24,128 nt of DNA from CAWELS01 sp964468205 (GTDB lineage: Bacteria > Acidobacteriota > Terriglobia > Bryobacterales > Bryobacteraceae): NCBI GenBank assembly GCA_964468205.1, contig CAYXVG010000079.1:1-24128 (forward strand), given 5' to 3'. A program made the position numbers and the translations under genes. Below the pieces are notes generated by a model that saw only the letters and a program-made list of their open reading frames with translations, searched no databases and was not told where the DNA came from. This document shows, piece by piece, positions 1 through 7,782 of the stretch (within the stretch, counting starts at the first letter, position 1; each line of letters opens with the position of its first letter).

Positions 1-193
1 TCTCGTGAGTGGGGTCCATGTGCTGGACCAGCACGAAGGCCATGCCGGTATCGGCCGGCAGGTTTTCGAGCAGCTTGCTGAACGCTTCGAGCCCTCCGGC
101 CGAAGCCCCGATGCCCGCGATTGGTAGAGGAAGTGTTTCGTGCTGTGATTCCTTGCGCGGCGTCTTCTTCGCCGCTTGCTTCTTGACCGGCAT
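1..193 (-). CDS. CheB-type methylesterase domain protein, N-terminal fragment (possibly CheB/CheR fusion)
   Basis: The gene starts with ATG at 193 and runs off the left edge of the window, so only about 64 residues are visible. A short Lys-rich leader (MPVKKQAAKKTPRKE) is followed by IAGIGASAGGLEAF and later LVQHMDP. The GxSAGG segment and the QHMDP segment are the hallmark start of the CheB methylesterase fold: the Ser in GASAGG is the catalytic serine and the His in QHM is part of the same active site. No receiver domain precedes the domain. This arrangement is common in large CheB-CheR-PAS fusion proteins, but the rest of the gene is outside the window, so a plain CheB cannot be excluded. 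CheB enzymes remove methyl groups from glutamates of chemoreceptors. The gene diverges from the receiver gene at 431. Confidence 0.85.
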   Translation of the reverse strand, partial: MPVKKQAAKKTPRKESQHETLPLPIAGIGASAGGLEAFSKLLENLPADTGMAFVLVQHMDPTHE

Positions 194-356
194 GGGCGCG
201 CCTCCGTTGAGCGGACATTCCTATAGTAATCACAAAGCCGCGGCAGCGCTTCGATTTGTTGACGAAATTCAGCGGGCGGCACTGCATTTCCGGGCCGCTA
301 GGGAATATGCGCGCCAACCATCGAGGATGGCGGCCGGACGACCGTAACCTCGCCAA

Positions 357-387
357 GGGTACTCCTGTTCCGAATATGGGGTACTCC
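357..387. repeat. Pair of direct repeats GGGTACTCC in the divergent upstream region
   Basis: The nine bases GGGTACTCC occur at 357-365 and again at 379-387. The 22-base start-to-start distance is about two helical turns. They lie 40-75 bases upstream of the receiver gene at 431, in the intergenic region it shares with the CheB-type gene. The placement suits a regulator-binding site, but no regulator can be named. The second copy runs into another C-rich run (TTCCCC). Confidence 0.4.
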
Positions 388-430
388 CTAGTTCCCCTAA
401 ACGCCTGCCGAGCCTAAACTCGAAAGTACT

Positions 431-850
431 ATGACAGACGGCAATGTGCTATTGGTAATGCCCCGAACCGAGCGGGAATTAATCGTTGACCTGCTCGGAC
501 AAATGAAAGTACCGGTTCTTGCCGCCTCGAAGTGTGAAGAAGCCTCGGGATTTCTTCGCCCCGAGTGCAATGTTAGCATTGTGCTCACCAGCGTCGAATT
601 GTCCGATGGAGATTGGGAAACCGTTCTCCAACGGGTTACCCGGATCCGTCCTAACGCGCAAGTTATCGTGTGCACCGAATTCCCCACTCCCGAGCTGTGC
701 GGAAAGGTCTTTCAGCGCGGCGCATCAGATCTGTTGATGGGACCATACGACATGGAGGGGGTGAGTTACGCTGTGAACACCGCGAGGGACCGCCAAAGAA
801 TTTGGCATGAAACGACGGGATCGGCGGGGACCGGGTGGCCCGCCGCCTGA
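431..850 (+). CDS. Degenerate receiver-domain protein (pseudo-receiver)
   Basis: This 139-residue protein matches the size and alternating beta/alpha pattern of a single CheY-like receiver. It opens with NVLLVM, has a strand VSIVLTS followed by VELSDG, then the strand QVIVCTE, and ends with the segment GASDLLMGPYD, which corresponds to the usual GAxDYLxKPF. The residues needed for phosphotransfer are missing: Ser54 sits where the phospho-acceptor Asp should be, the N-terminal acidic pair is Met-Pro, and the conserved Lys is Gly104. Thr82 (VIVCT) is kept. It is therefore probably a phosphorylation-independent receiver acting by protein contact. No output domain follows. The start at 431 has only a weak ribosome-binding site. 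A second receiver gene follows 95 bases downstream on the same strand. Confidence 0.7.
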   Translation: MTDGNVLLVMPRTERELIVDLLGQMKVPVLAASKCEEASGFLRPECNVSIVLTSVELSDGDWETVLQRVTRIRPNAQVIVCTEFPTPELCGKVFQRGASDLLMGPYDMEGVSYAVNTARDRQRIWHETTGSAGTGWPAA

Positions 851-935
851 GACTCTGCATTCACAATCGCAACCACTCGACTGACAAACAAAAAGGGTCG
901 CGAGATCGACGGGCCCACGGCGGGATCCGTGGACT

Positions 936-941
936 GGAGGG
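936..941 (+). promoter_or_regulatory. Ribosome-binding site of the second receiver gene
   Basis: GGAGGG lies four bases before the ATG at 946. It is a strong Shine-Dalgarno match and fixes the start of the downstream gene. Confidence 0.7.
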
Positions 942-945
942 ATAA

Positions 946-1401
946 ATGAGCGCAAGCGCAAGGGCGTTAAGAAATCTCCCCGCGGAGGTGTTGCGGCCCG
1001 GGGTTGTCTCCGTACTGAGTATCTTCAATAACGGGAAGGATCACCAGAGCCTGCGAGCCATCTTCGATCACACGAACTGGAGAATGACCGGGGTCTCGAG
1101 TTGCCGCGAAGCAATTGAGAGACTCGCCGATGGGAGGATAGGCGTCGTGATCTGTGACGCCAAACTCCCGGATGGGAGTTGGAAGAGCTTCTTGCGGAAC
1201 CTCCGGGAACTGCCCAGCCCTCCGCTACTGATCGTGGCGTCCGGCAACGACGATGTGAACCTCTGGGCAGAGGTCCTGAACCTGGGGGCCTACGATGTAC
1301 TGGTCAAACCCTTCAGGCAGGATGAGGTTATCCGTATCGTGAGCCTGGCTTGGCTGCACTGCTGCACGGGCGCGAATTTCCGGTTGAATGGCAGACGGTA
1401 G
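946..1401 (+). CDS. Single-domain response regulator (receiver only)
   Basis: The 151-residue protein has a short N-terminal extension and then one CheY-like receiver. Strand 3 reads GVVICDAKLPDG, with Asp71 in the phospho-acceptor position. LLIVAS carries Ser99 in place of the usual Thr, and GAYDVLVKPF carries the conserved Lys121. The acidic pair normally at the end of strand 1 is absent (VLSIFNNG), so Mg binding may be weak and phosphorylation is less certain than the Asp alone would suggest. No DNA-binding or enzymatic output domain follows, so it should act through a protein partner. It lies downstream of a related but more degenerate receiver gene and upstream of a secreted protein gene, all on the plus strand. 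Confidence 0.8.
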   Translation: MSASARALRNLPAEVLRPGVVSVLSIFNNGKDHQSLRAIFDHTNWRMTGVSSCREAIERLADGRIGVVICDAKLPDGSWKSFLRNLRELPSPPLLIVASGNDDVNLWAEVLNLGAYDVLVKPFRQDEVIRIVSLAWLHCCTGANFRLNGRR

Positions 1402-1504
1402 CTCATTGGGAAACAATGCCGCGCTCCGAGAAACGGGTAGCTCATTCCATGGTCCCCTGTTCAGAAGCAGAACGATGGAAATTTTCCGGCCAGGGAGGAA
1501 ACAA

Positions 1505-2014
1505 ATGCAAAGACTTTGGAAAACAACGATTTTGACGATTGCCATGGTTGTTCTCGCGGCTCCGGCGGCGGGAGCTGACTTGAATGGAGAAGAAATGCTT
1601 GCCGAGGCTGAAATGCTGGCCCGGGAAGTCCGAGAAGGGGCCGGCATCATGCAGACCTACGTGCGGTTCCCGACGAGCTATTCGAACGAGTCTCACGAGC
1701 GGATGCTCCTGCGGATAAAAGAAAACACGAACCAGATGGGAGACATAGTCCAGAAGCTGCACAAGAACCGCGGAGACTTGGAGACGTGGCAGGCCGAGTT
1801 GGTGAACCGGATTCTGCCGAAGATGGATGCACTTACCACTGATATCGACAAAGCCATCGAGTATATCGACGAGAACCCTCAGTGGGACGCTAAACCCACC
1901 TACGAGGAGTACGTGGACGGGACTTACAACCAGGCCGACGCGATTGTGCAGAGCATCGACCGCTATCTTGAATGGGCGGACGTCGCGAAGGAACTCGGCA
2001 AGATGAGCGGCTAA
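1505..2014 (+). CDS. Secreted helical protein of unknown function
   Basis: The frame is open from 1388, but the ATG at 1505 is preceded by the strong site GGGAGGAA and begins a clear signal peptide: MQRLWKTT, a hydrophobic run ending VVLAAPAAGA, with a likely signal peptidase I site after AGA. The mature part, about 145 residues, is strongly charged and predicted mostly helical. It holds segments such as EEMLAEAEMLAREVREG and RIKENTNQMGDIVQKLHK and has no Cys. I do not recognise a family. It looks like a small periplasmic helical-bundle protein and would be exported. It follows the receiver gene after about 100 bases and precedes the CBS gene, so a link to signalling or stress is possible but unproven. 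Confidence 0.75.
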   Translation: MQRLWKTTILTIAMVVLAAPAAGADLNGEEMLAEAEMLAREVREGAGIMQTYVRFPTSYSNESHERMLLRIKENTNQMGDIVQKLHKNRGDLETWQAELVNRILPKMDALTTDIDKAIEYIDENPQWDAKPTYEEYVDGTYNQADAIVQSIDRYLEWADVAKELGKMSG

Positions 2015-2112
2015 GGACAGAATCCGAAGGAAGGCAGCTCACCCGGGTTTTGCCATCCTTCGGAAACGCCTTTAGCAGGTATCGGTCAACTCAGAAAAGG
2101 AGATATTTGAGT

Positions 2113-2538
2113 ATGCCCACAGGACGAACAATTCGAGACGTAATGACGGCTCAGCCGTCCACCTTCCCAGCGTCGGCGCCGATAAACGACGCAGCGAGAG
2201 CGATGCGAGATGCGAACGTCGGCAGCGTGGTTGTAACCCTTGATGGAGAAGCGTGCGGTATTGTCACCGACCGCGATGTTACGATCCGCGCGGTGGCCGA
2301 GGATAAAGATCCGAAATCCACGCCTCTGGGTGAAATCTGCAGCCGGGAGCTGAACGTAATATCCCCCAATGACGATCTCGACCAGGCAATTTCGTTGATG
2401 CGCGAAAAGGCGATCCGGCGGCTTCCCGTCGTGGAAAACGGCAAGCCCGTTGGCATCGTTTCATTGGGCGATCTGGCGGAGAAACTGGACCCCGATTCGG
2501 TGCTTGGCTCCATCAGCAAGGCGCCGCCAAACCAATAG
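2113..2538 (+). CDS. Two-CBS-domain protein
   Basis: The protein is 141 residues and consists almost entirely of a pair of CBS domains. The first runs from IRDVMTAQPSTFPASAPI through GSVVVTLDGEACGIVTDRDV. The second runs from ICSRELNVISPNDDLDQAI through RRLPVVENGKPVGIVSLGDLAEKL. The GIVTDRD and VGIVSLGDL ends are typical of the family. Such tandem CBS (Bateman) modules bind adenosine nucleotides and are often stress-related regulators; the ligand here is unknown. ATG at 2113 is chosen, with AAGGAG at 2097-2102. A TTG two codons earlier (2107) is an alternative start. A GC-rich hairpin lies downstream at 2582-2613. Confidence 0.85.
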   Translation: MPTGRTIRDVMTAQPSTFPASAPINDAARAMRDANVGSVVVTLDGEACGIVTDRDVTIRAVAEDKDPKSTPLGEICSRELNVISPNDDLDQAISLMREKAIRRLPVVENGKPVGIVSLGDLAEKLDPDSVLGSISKAPPNQ

Positions 2539-2581
2539 ACATTCCGTGGCGCGAACGGAGGGGTTCGCGCCCGGAAGCGCG

Positions 2582-2613
2582 GAGGCCCGGTCAACCAGGA
2601 GGGACCGGGCCTC
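2582..2613 (+). terminator. Strong GC-rich hairpin after the CBS gene
   Basis: GAGGCCCGGTC at 2582-2592 is exactly complementary to GACCGGGCCTC at 2603-2613, giving an 11-bp perfect stem with a 10-base loop. No T-run follows, so it is not a classic intrinsic terminator. Its position between the CBS gene and the pyruvate dehydrogenase operon suits a transcription end or an RNA-stabilising hairpin. Confidence 0.5.
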
Positions 2614-2778
2614 ATGGCCGGTTAATCCTCTTTAGAGAACCCGCCTTTGAGAGACTCTCCCCTTTGACATCCGAGCCAGGAGCGTCCCGTCCGGCGCGCG
2701 GACAGGGGTCTCACTCTGTAAACCGAACACATTCTGAAACGGCCGCAGGCAGGGATTGTCCCCTGCCCAGGGAGTGCG

Positions 2779-3882
2779 ATGCCAAGACGGAAGATTGAAC
2801 TGCCGGGAGAAGTTGACTACCTCTCTATTCTCGACGAAGACGACACGCTGGATGAGGAACTCGAGCCGTCCATTGCGGATGACAAGCTGCTCAAGATGCA
2901 CAGGGTAATGCTGCTGGCGCGGCGGTTCGATGAGCGCATGCTCTCACTGCAGCGGCAGGGGCGCATCGGCACCTTCGCCCCGGTGAAAGGCCAGGAGGCC
3001 GCGCAAGTAGGTTCGGCCGCGGCGCTCACGAAGGACGATTGGCTAGTTCCCGCATTCCGGGAGAGCGCTGTCAGCATCTGGCGTGGCGCTCCGCTCAGCG
3101 GGCTCCTGCTCTACAACGCCGGCTACAACGAGGGTGGGGCAATTCCGGAAGGCCAGAACGACCTGCCGATAGCGGTACCGGTGGCAAGCCAGATCCCTCA
3201 CGCCGCGGGCATCGGTTATGCCATGAAGTACCGTCAGGATGAAGCGGCGGTGATGGTTTACTTCGGCGACGGCGCCACTTCGGAAGGGGATTTTCACGAG
3301 GCGTTGAACTTCGCGGGCGTATTCGAAATACCGGCGGTGTTTCTCTGCCAGAACAACCAGTGGGCGATTTCCATTCCGCGAGAGCAACAGACAAAATCCA
3401 AGACGCTCGCCCAAAAGGCTCTGGCGTACGGCATCCCGGGTATACAGGTGGATGGCAACGATGTGCTGGCGACTTACACCGCGGCGCAGGAAGCGCTGGA
3501 GAGGGCGTGGTCGGGCGACGGAGCGACGATGATCGAATGCGTCACCTACAGACTGGAAGTCCACACCACCGCCGACGACCCGTCGAAGTACCGCGAGGAC
3601 GAGGAAGTGAAGGAATGGCAGAAGCGCGACCCGCTGCCGCGGTTTCAGCGATACCTCATCGAGAAAGATTTGACCTCGAAGGATGAGATCGATTCCTTGG
3701 AGACGGAGATTGAAGCAGAGATCGACTCAGCCTGGAAAGAGACCCAGGAAAAGATGGAGGAACTGGACGATCCGCTGGTGATCTTCGATCATTGCCTGGC
3801 AGAGACGCCGCCCTACCTTGAAGAGCAGCGGGAAGAGATGAAGCAATTTCTCGGACGGAACGGAGGTAAAGAGAGTGGCTGA
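2779..3882 (+). CDS. pdhA: Pyruvate dehydrogenase E1 component, alpha subunit
   Basis: The 367-residue protein is the thiamine-pyrophosphate-binding alpha chain of an alpha2beta2 2-oxoacid dehydrogenase E1. The TPP/Mg motif is clear: GDGATSEGDFHEALNF at about residues 163-178, ending in CQNNQWAIS. Other family marks are GRIGTFAPVKGQEA near residue 73 and HTTADDPSKYR, the phosphorylation-loop region of mitochondrial homologues. E1 decarboxylates pyruvate and passes the acetyl group to the lipoyl arm of E2. Branched-chain 2-oxoacid E1 alpha is a close relative. The pyruvate assignment rests on general sequence resemblance and the operon, so substrate is somewhat open. ATG at 2779 follows GGGAG. 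The 3' end overlaps the E1 beta start by 8 bases. Confidence 0.88.
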   Translation: MPRRKIELPGEVDYLSILDEDDTLDEELEPSIADDKLLKMHRVMLLARRFDERMLSLQRQGRIGTFAPVKGQEAAQVGSAAALTKDDWLVPAFRESAVSIWRGAPLSGLLLYNAGYNEGGAIPEGQNDLPIAVPVASQIPHAAGIGYAMKYRQDEAAVMVYFGDGATSEGDFHEALNFAGVFEIPAVFLCQNNQWAISIPREQQTKSKTLAQKALAYGIPGIQVDGNDVLATYTAAQEALERAWSGDGATMIECVTYRLEVHTTADDPSKYREDEEVKEWQKRDPLPRFQRYLIEKDLTSKDEIDSLETEIEAEIDSAWKETQEKMEELDDPLVIFDHCLAETPPYLEEQREEMKQFLGRNGGKESG

Positions 3883-4861
3883 ACTGACTGTGATCGATGC
3901 GATCAATCTGGCGCTCCATCAGGAGATGGAGAAGGACGACAGCGTGATTGTGTTGGGAGAAGACGTGGGGGTGGACGAGGGGGTCTTCCGGGTCACCAAA
4001 GGCCTTCATGACAAGTTCGGCGAGGAGCGCGTTATGGATACGCCGCTCTCCGAGTCGGTGATTGTAGGAAGCTCGATCGGCATGGCCGTTTACGGTCTGC
4101 GGCCCGTGTGCGAGCTGCAGTTCTCGGGATTCAGCTACTACGCGATTCACCAACTGGAGTCCCACGCGGCGCGCATGCGCTGGCGCTCGCGGGGCCGCTT
4201 CACCGTGCCGATGGTGGCGCGGATGCCTTACGGAGGAGGGGTGCGGGCGCTGGAGCACCATTCCGAGAGCAAGGAGGCCATCTATGCGCAAGTGCCGGGA
4301 CTGAAGATGGTGATTCCCTCCGGTCCCCGCAACGCCCGGGCGCTTCTGGTGAGCGCGATCCGGGACCCCGATCCGGTCGTATTCTTCGAGCCGAAACTCG
4401 CCTACCGGGCCTTCAAGGAGGAGGTGCCCGACGAGGAGGAGACGATGCCGCTCGGTGAGTCCCGCGTGGTGCGCGAAGGCGGTGATCTCACGGTGATCGC
4501 CTATGGAGCGATGTTCCGGCGGACAATGGAGGCCGCCGAAAAGCTGGCCGAAGAAGACGGTGTGGAGGCGGAGGTGATTGATCTGCTCTGCATTTCGCCG
4601 CTCGACGACGAGAAGTTCACCGCATCCGTGCGCAAGACCGGCCGGGCGGTGGTGGTACACGAGGCGCACCGCAGTTTTGGGCCGGGCGCGGAGATCATTG
4701 CGAGGCTCGTGGAGAAGTCTTTCTATTACCTGGAGACACCCGTCCGGCGGGTGACGGGGTATGACATAACCGTTCCTTACTTCGCGCGCGAGCAGGACTA
4801 CTTGCCGAGCGTGGAGAGGATTTTGGCGGGCATGCGGGACGCGATGAGCGAGCAGGGGTAG
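3875..4861 (+). CDS. pdhB: Pyruvate dehydrogenase E1 component, beta subunit
   Basis: The 328-residue protein matches the usual length of E1 beta. Typical segments are TVIDAINLALHQEMEKDD, VIVLGEDVG, a GVFRVTKGL segment and VMDTPLSESVIVG near the N-terminus, MRWRSRGRFTVPMVARMPYGGG in the middle, and EVIDLLCISPLD in the C-terminal transketolase-like domain. It pairs with E1 alpha to form the TPP site. The start is GTG at 3875, inside the end of pdhA, with GGAGG at 3862-3866 at good spacing. The 8-base overlap implies translational coupling, which suits a fixed subunit ratio. The E2 gene begins two bases after its stop. Confidence 0.9.
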   Translation: MAELTVIDAINLALHQEMEKDDSVIVLGEDVGVDEGVFRVTKGLHDKFGEERVMDTPLSESVIVGSSIGMAVYGLRPVCELQFSGFSYYAIHQLESHAARMRWRSRGRFTVPMVARMPYGGGVRALEHHSESKEAIYAQVPGLKMVIPSGPRNARALLVSAIRDPDPVVFFEPKLAYRAFKEEVPDEEETMPLGESRVVREGGDLTVIAYGAMFRRTMEAAEKLAEEDGVEAEVIDLLCISPLDDEKFTASVRKTGRAVVVHEAHRSFGPGAEIIARLVEKSFYYLETPVRRVTGYDITVPYFAREQDYLPSVERILAGMRDAMSEQG

Positions 4862-4863
4862 GC

Positions 4864-6306
4864 ATGGCGAAAGAATTCAAGTTTCAGGACCCGGGCGAGG
4901 GAATCCACGAAGCCGAGATCATCGACGTATTGGTGTCGGAGGGGGATCGCGTCGAGGAGGGGCAATCCGTATTCGAGGTCGAGACCGACAAGGCGGCCAC
5001 GGAGGCCCCGTCGCCCCATAGCGGGACCATCGAGAAGATCCACGTAAAGAAAGGCGACGTGGTGGAGGTGGGCGACGTGCTGATCACCTTCAGCGACGGC
5101 GAGGGAGACGCGCCGAAGAAAGAAAAAGACAAGAAGAAAGGGAAGAAGAAAAAGGCTGCCGCCAAGAAGAAGAAATCCGGGGCCCAGAAAAAGGAGCCGG
5201 AAGAGAAACAGAAAGGCAAGAAAAAGGAAGTAGAGAAGGGCGACCGCGAGCCAGAAGCGAAGCCCGAGGAGGCGGAGTCTCGCGAGAAACCCGAGGAGGC
5301 GAAGCCTTCCGAAGGACCGGTGCCAGCCTCCCCGGCGACCCGCCGCATGGCGCGGGAACTCGGCGTCGATCTGCGCGAGGTGGAGGGAAGCGGCCCCGGC
5401 GGACGCGTAACGTCGGATGACGTCCGGAAGTTCGCGGGCGAACCGGAAGAGGAAGAGCCACCTCCGGCGAAGGAGGAGCCACGGAAGAAGGAAGCCCCGG
5501 AAAAGAGAGAGCCGGAGGAAGAGGAAGAGGCGAAGGAAGGCGCGCTGCCGGCGCTGGCCGAGGTTCCTCCGCTGCCGGACTTCAGCCGGTGGGGTGAAGT
5601 AACACGGGAGCCGCTGCGGGGTATCCGCCGGGCCACGGCCAAGCAGATGGCGCTGGCCTGGTCGCAGATTCCGCACGTGATGCACCGGGACGTGGCGGAC
5701 ATCACGGAGCTGGAGAAATTCCGGCAGAGCAGCAAGGAAAAGCTGGACGCCGAGGGCGCGTCCCTTTCGGTCACCGTGTTCGTTCTCAAAGCCGTGGCCG
5801 CGGCCCTGCGGGAATTTCCGCGCTTCAACGCGAGCCTGGATCCGGAAGCGGGGGAACTGGTGTTGAAGGACTACTGCCACATCGGAGTGGCCGTCGATAC
5901 GGAGCAGGGCCTGCTCGTGCCGGTGATACGGGACGTGGACCGGAAGAGCATCCAGGAGCTGGCGAAGGAGCTTGTCGAGTTGGCCGGCCGGGCCCGCGCG
6001 GGCGAGCTGAAGCGGGAGGAGATGGAGGGCGGCTCCTTCACGGTGACGAATCCGGGTCCGCTCGGCGGGACGTCCTTTACCCCGATCATTAACTACCCGG
6101 AAGTCGCGATCCTGGGGCTGGCGAAGGCCACGATCGAGCCCGTGATCGAGGGCGATCTCGACCAGTATGAGATCGTGCCGCGCTACCGGCTGCCGCTTTG
6201 CCTGGCGTTTGACCACCGGGTGAATGACGGCGCCGGCGCCGCCCGCTTCGCCAGCCACATCAAGGAACTGCTGGCCGATCCGGAGTCGTTCGTGTTGGCG
6301 GTATAG
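4864..6306 (+). CDS. pdhC: Dihydrolipoamide acetyltransferase (E2) with Lys/Glu-rich linkers
   Basis: The 480-residue protein has the standard E2 layout. One lipoyl domain (residues 1-78) has ETDKA, Lys43 being the lipoylation site. A peripheral subunit-binding domain lies at about 155-191 (ASPATRRMARELGVDL to GGRVTSDDVRKF). The C-terminal acyltransferase domain (about 245-480) carries the catalytic HRVNDG motif, His451 and Asp455. It takes the acetyl group from E1 and hands it to CoA. The two linkers (about 80-153 and 192-235) are unusual: instead of the flexible Ala-Pro linkers of most E2s they are almost purely Lys, Glu, Arg and Pro. No transit or signal sequence is present. The gene starts two bases after pdhB and is followed after 21 bases by E3. 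Confidence 0.92.
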   Translation: MAKEFKFQDPGEGIHEAEIIDVLVSEGDRVEEGQSVFEVETDKAATEAPSPHSGTIEKIHVKKGDVVEVGDVLITFSDGEGDAPKKEKDKKKGKKKKAAAKKKKSGAQKKEPEEKQKGKKKEVEKGDREPEAKPEEAESREKPEEAKPSEGPVPASPATRRMARELGVDLREVEGSGPGGRVTSDDVRKFAGEPEEEEPPPAKEEPRKKEAPEKREPEEEEEAKEGALPALAEVPPLPDFSRWGEVTREPLRGIRRATAKQMALAWSQIPHVMHRDVADITELEKFRQSSKEKLDAEGASLSVTVFVLKAVAAALREFPRFNASLDPEAGELVLKDYCHIGVAVDTEQGLLVPVIRDVDRKSIQELAKELVELAGRARAGELKREEMEGGSFTVTNPGPLGGTSFTPIINYPEVAILGLAKATIEPVIEGDLDQYEIVPRYRLPLCLAFDHRVNDGAGAARFASHIKELLADPESFVLAV

Positions 6307-6327
6307 CCGATTGGAGGGAAGCGAAAC

Positions 6328-7764
6328 ATGGTAATGGGAAGCCTGACGGCGGAAGCCGGCGTGGTGGTGATCGGCGGCGGGCCCGGAGGATATGCCGCGG
6401 CGTTTCGCGCGGCCGATCTCGGCCTGGACGTCGCGGTGGTGAATCAGGAAGAACGTCCCGGCGGCGTATGCCTGCTGCGCGGCTGCATTCCCTCGAAGGC
6501 GCTCCTCCACCTGGCGGAGCTGTTGTTCATGACGCGCGAGGCGCGGGCGGCGGGGCTCAAGTTCGAGGAGCCGGAGGTCAACCTGGAACAATTACGCGAG
6601 TGGAAGGACAAGGTGGTGGGCGGGCTCGCCAAGGGGCTGGAGTCGATATTCCGTAAACGCGAGATCGAGCTGTACCAGGCGGTGGCCCGGTTCGAGAGCG
6701 ACCGGCGGCTGCATCTGCAGGCGGCGCAGGGAGGGGACGACGTTCCGGACGCTTTGGAGTTCGAACAGGCAATTATCGCCACGGGGTCGCGGCCGGTCGC
6801 CCTGCCAGGGGTGGAGTTCCGTCCGGACGGGCGGATTATGGATTCGGCGATGGCGCTGGAGTTGCCGGATATCCCGAAATCGCTGCTGGTGGTTGGCGGC
6901 GGTTATGTGGGGCTGGAGATGGGGATGGTCTACTCCGCTCTGGGGAGCAAGGTCACGGTAGCCGAAATGACCGGGCAGTTGATGCCGAACGCCGATAGCG
7001 ACCTGGTGGAACCGCTGGCGAAACGATTGAAGGAGGAGTTCGAGGAGATCCGCCTGGAGACGAAGGTGGCCGGGATGGAGGAATCCGGCGAGAACGTGAA
7101 GGTGGAACTCGAGCGCGGCGGCGAGACGGCTGAAGAGACGTTTGAGCGAGTGCTGGTGGCCGTGGGCCGCAAGCCGAACAGCGAGGAGATCGGCCTGGAT
7201 GCCATCGGTGTGGAGGCTGGCGAGCACGGGTTCATCCCGGCGGACGAGGGCCGGCGCACACAGAAAGAGAATATATTCGCGGTTGGCGATGTGACCGGGG
7301 GGTTCATGCTGGCGCACGAGGCGATGCACGAGGGCAGGGTGGCGGCCGAGGTGATTGGCGGCCAGGCGGCAGCCTTCGACGCCCGCGCGACGCCGGCCGT
7401 GGTGTATACGGATCCGCAGGTGGCCTGGTGCGGCCTGACCGAGCGGGAAGCCAAGGAGCAAGGGCGGGACGTGGAGATCGCGCGCTTTCCGTGGAAGGCT
7501 TCCGGGCGGGCGCAATCGATGGGGGCGCCGCGAGGGTTGACGAAGCTGATTCTCGACCCCGGGACGAAGCGGGTTCTCGGGGCCGGCATCACCGGACGCC
7601 AGGCGGAGGCACTGATCGCGGAGGCGGCACTGGCGATTGAAATGGGCGCCGTGGCCGAGGACCTCGCCTACACCATCCATCCGCATCCCACTCTCTCCGA
7701 GACCCTGGGCGAGGCAGCCGAACTGTTTCTGGGAAGTCCCACGCACCTGGCTGGGAAGAAGTAG
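6328..7764 (+). CDS. lpdA: Dihydrolipoyl dehydrogenase (E3)
   Basis: The 478-residue flavoprotein reoxidises the E2 dihydrolipoyl arm and reduces NAD. An FAD-binding GxGxxG (VVIGGGPGGYAAAF, about 14-26) leads into the redox disulfide GGVCLLRGCIPSK, Cys48 and Cys53. The family's usual C-LNVG-C spacer reads LLRG here, which keeps the four-residue spacing. A second Rossmann motif (LLVVGGGYVGLEMG) binds NAD, AVGDVTGGFMLAHEA closes the FAD site, and HPHPTLSE near the C-terminus holds the His453/Glu458 pair. GGAGGG precedes the ATG at 6328; a second ATG at 6334 is possible. It is the last gene of the operon and ends 18 bases before the convergent ligase gene. Confidence 0.92.
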   Translation: MVMGSLTAEAGVVVIGGGPGGYAAAFRAADLGLDVAVVNQEERPGGVCLLRGCIPSKALLHLAELLFMTREARAAGLKFEEPEVNLEQLREWKDKVVGGLAKGLESIFRKREIELYQAVARFESDRRLHLQAAQGGDDVPDALEFEQAIIATGSRPVALPGVEFRPDGRIMDSAMALELPDIPKSLLVVGGGYVGLEMGMVYSALGSKVTVAEMTGQLMPNADSDLVEPLAKRLKEEFEEIRLETKVAGMEESGENVKVELERGGETAEETFERVLVAVGRKPNSEEIGLDAIGVEAGEHGFIPADEGRRTQKENIFAVGDVTGGFMLAHEAMHEGRVAAEVIGGQAAAFDARATPAVVYTDPQVAWCGLTEREAKEQGRDVEIARFPWKASGRAQSMGAPRGLTKLILDPGTKRVLGAGITGRQAEALIAEAALAIEMGAVAEDLAYTIHPHPTLSETLGEAAELFLGSPTHLAGKK

Positions 7765-7782
7765 CCGTCCGGCCGAGCGCGT

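Noticed and set aside
792..806. Perfect GCCAAA/TTTGGC hairpin as a terminator
   Set aside because: It lies inside the receiver coding sequence and has no T-run.
2664..2692. TTGACA at 2664-2669 as a -35 box for the pyruvate dehydrogenase operon
   Set aside because: At the correct spacing the bases are CCGTCC, which is not a -10 box.
3656..4669. 337-codon open frame on the minus strand
   Set aside because: Antisense to E1 alpha and E1 beta; no family motif.
4798..6591. 597-codon open frame on the minus strand
   Set aside because: It lies opposite the E2 gene, is rich in Leu/Phe/Arg, and is the antisense shadow of the Lys/Glu-rich coding strand.
6592..7746. 384-codon open frame on the minus strand
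   Set aside because: Antisense to the dihydrolipoyl dehydrogenase gene, whose motifs are complete on the plus strand.
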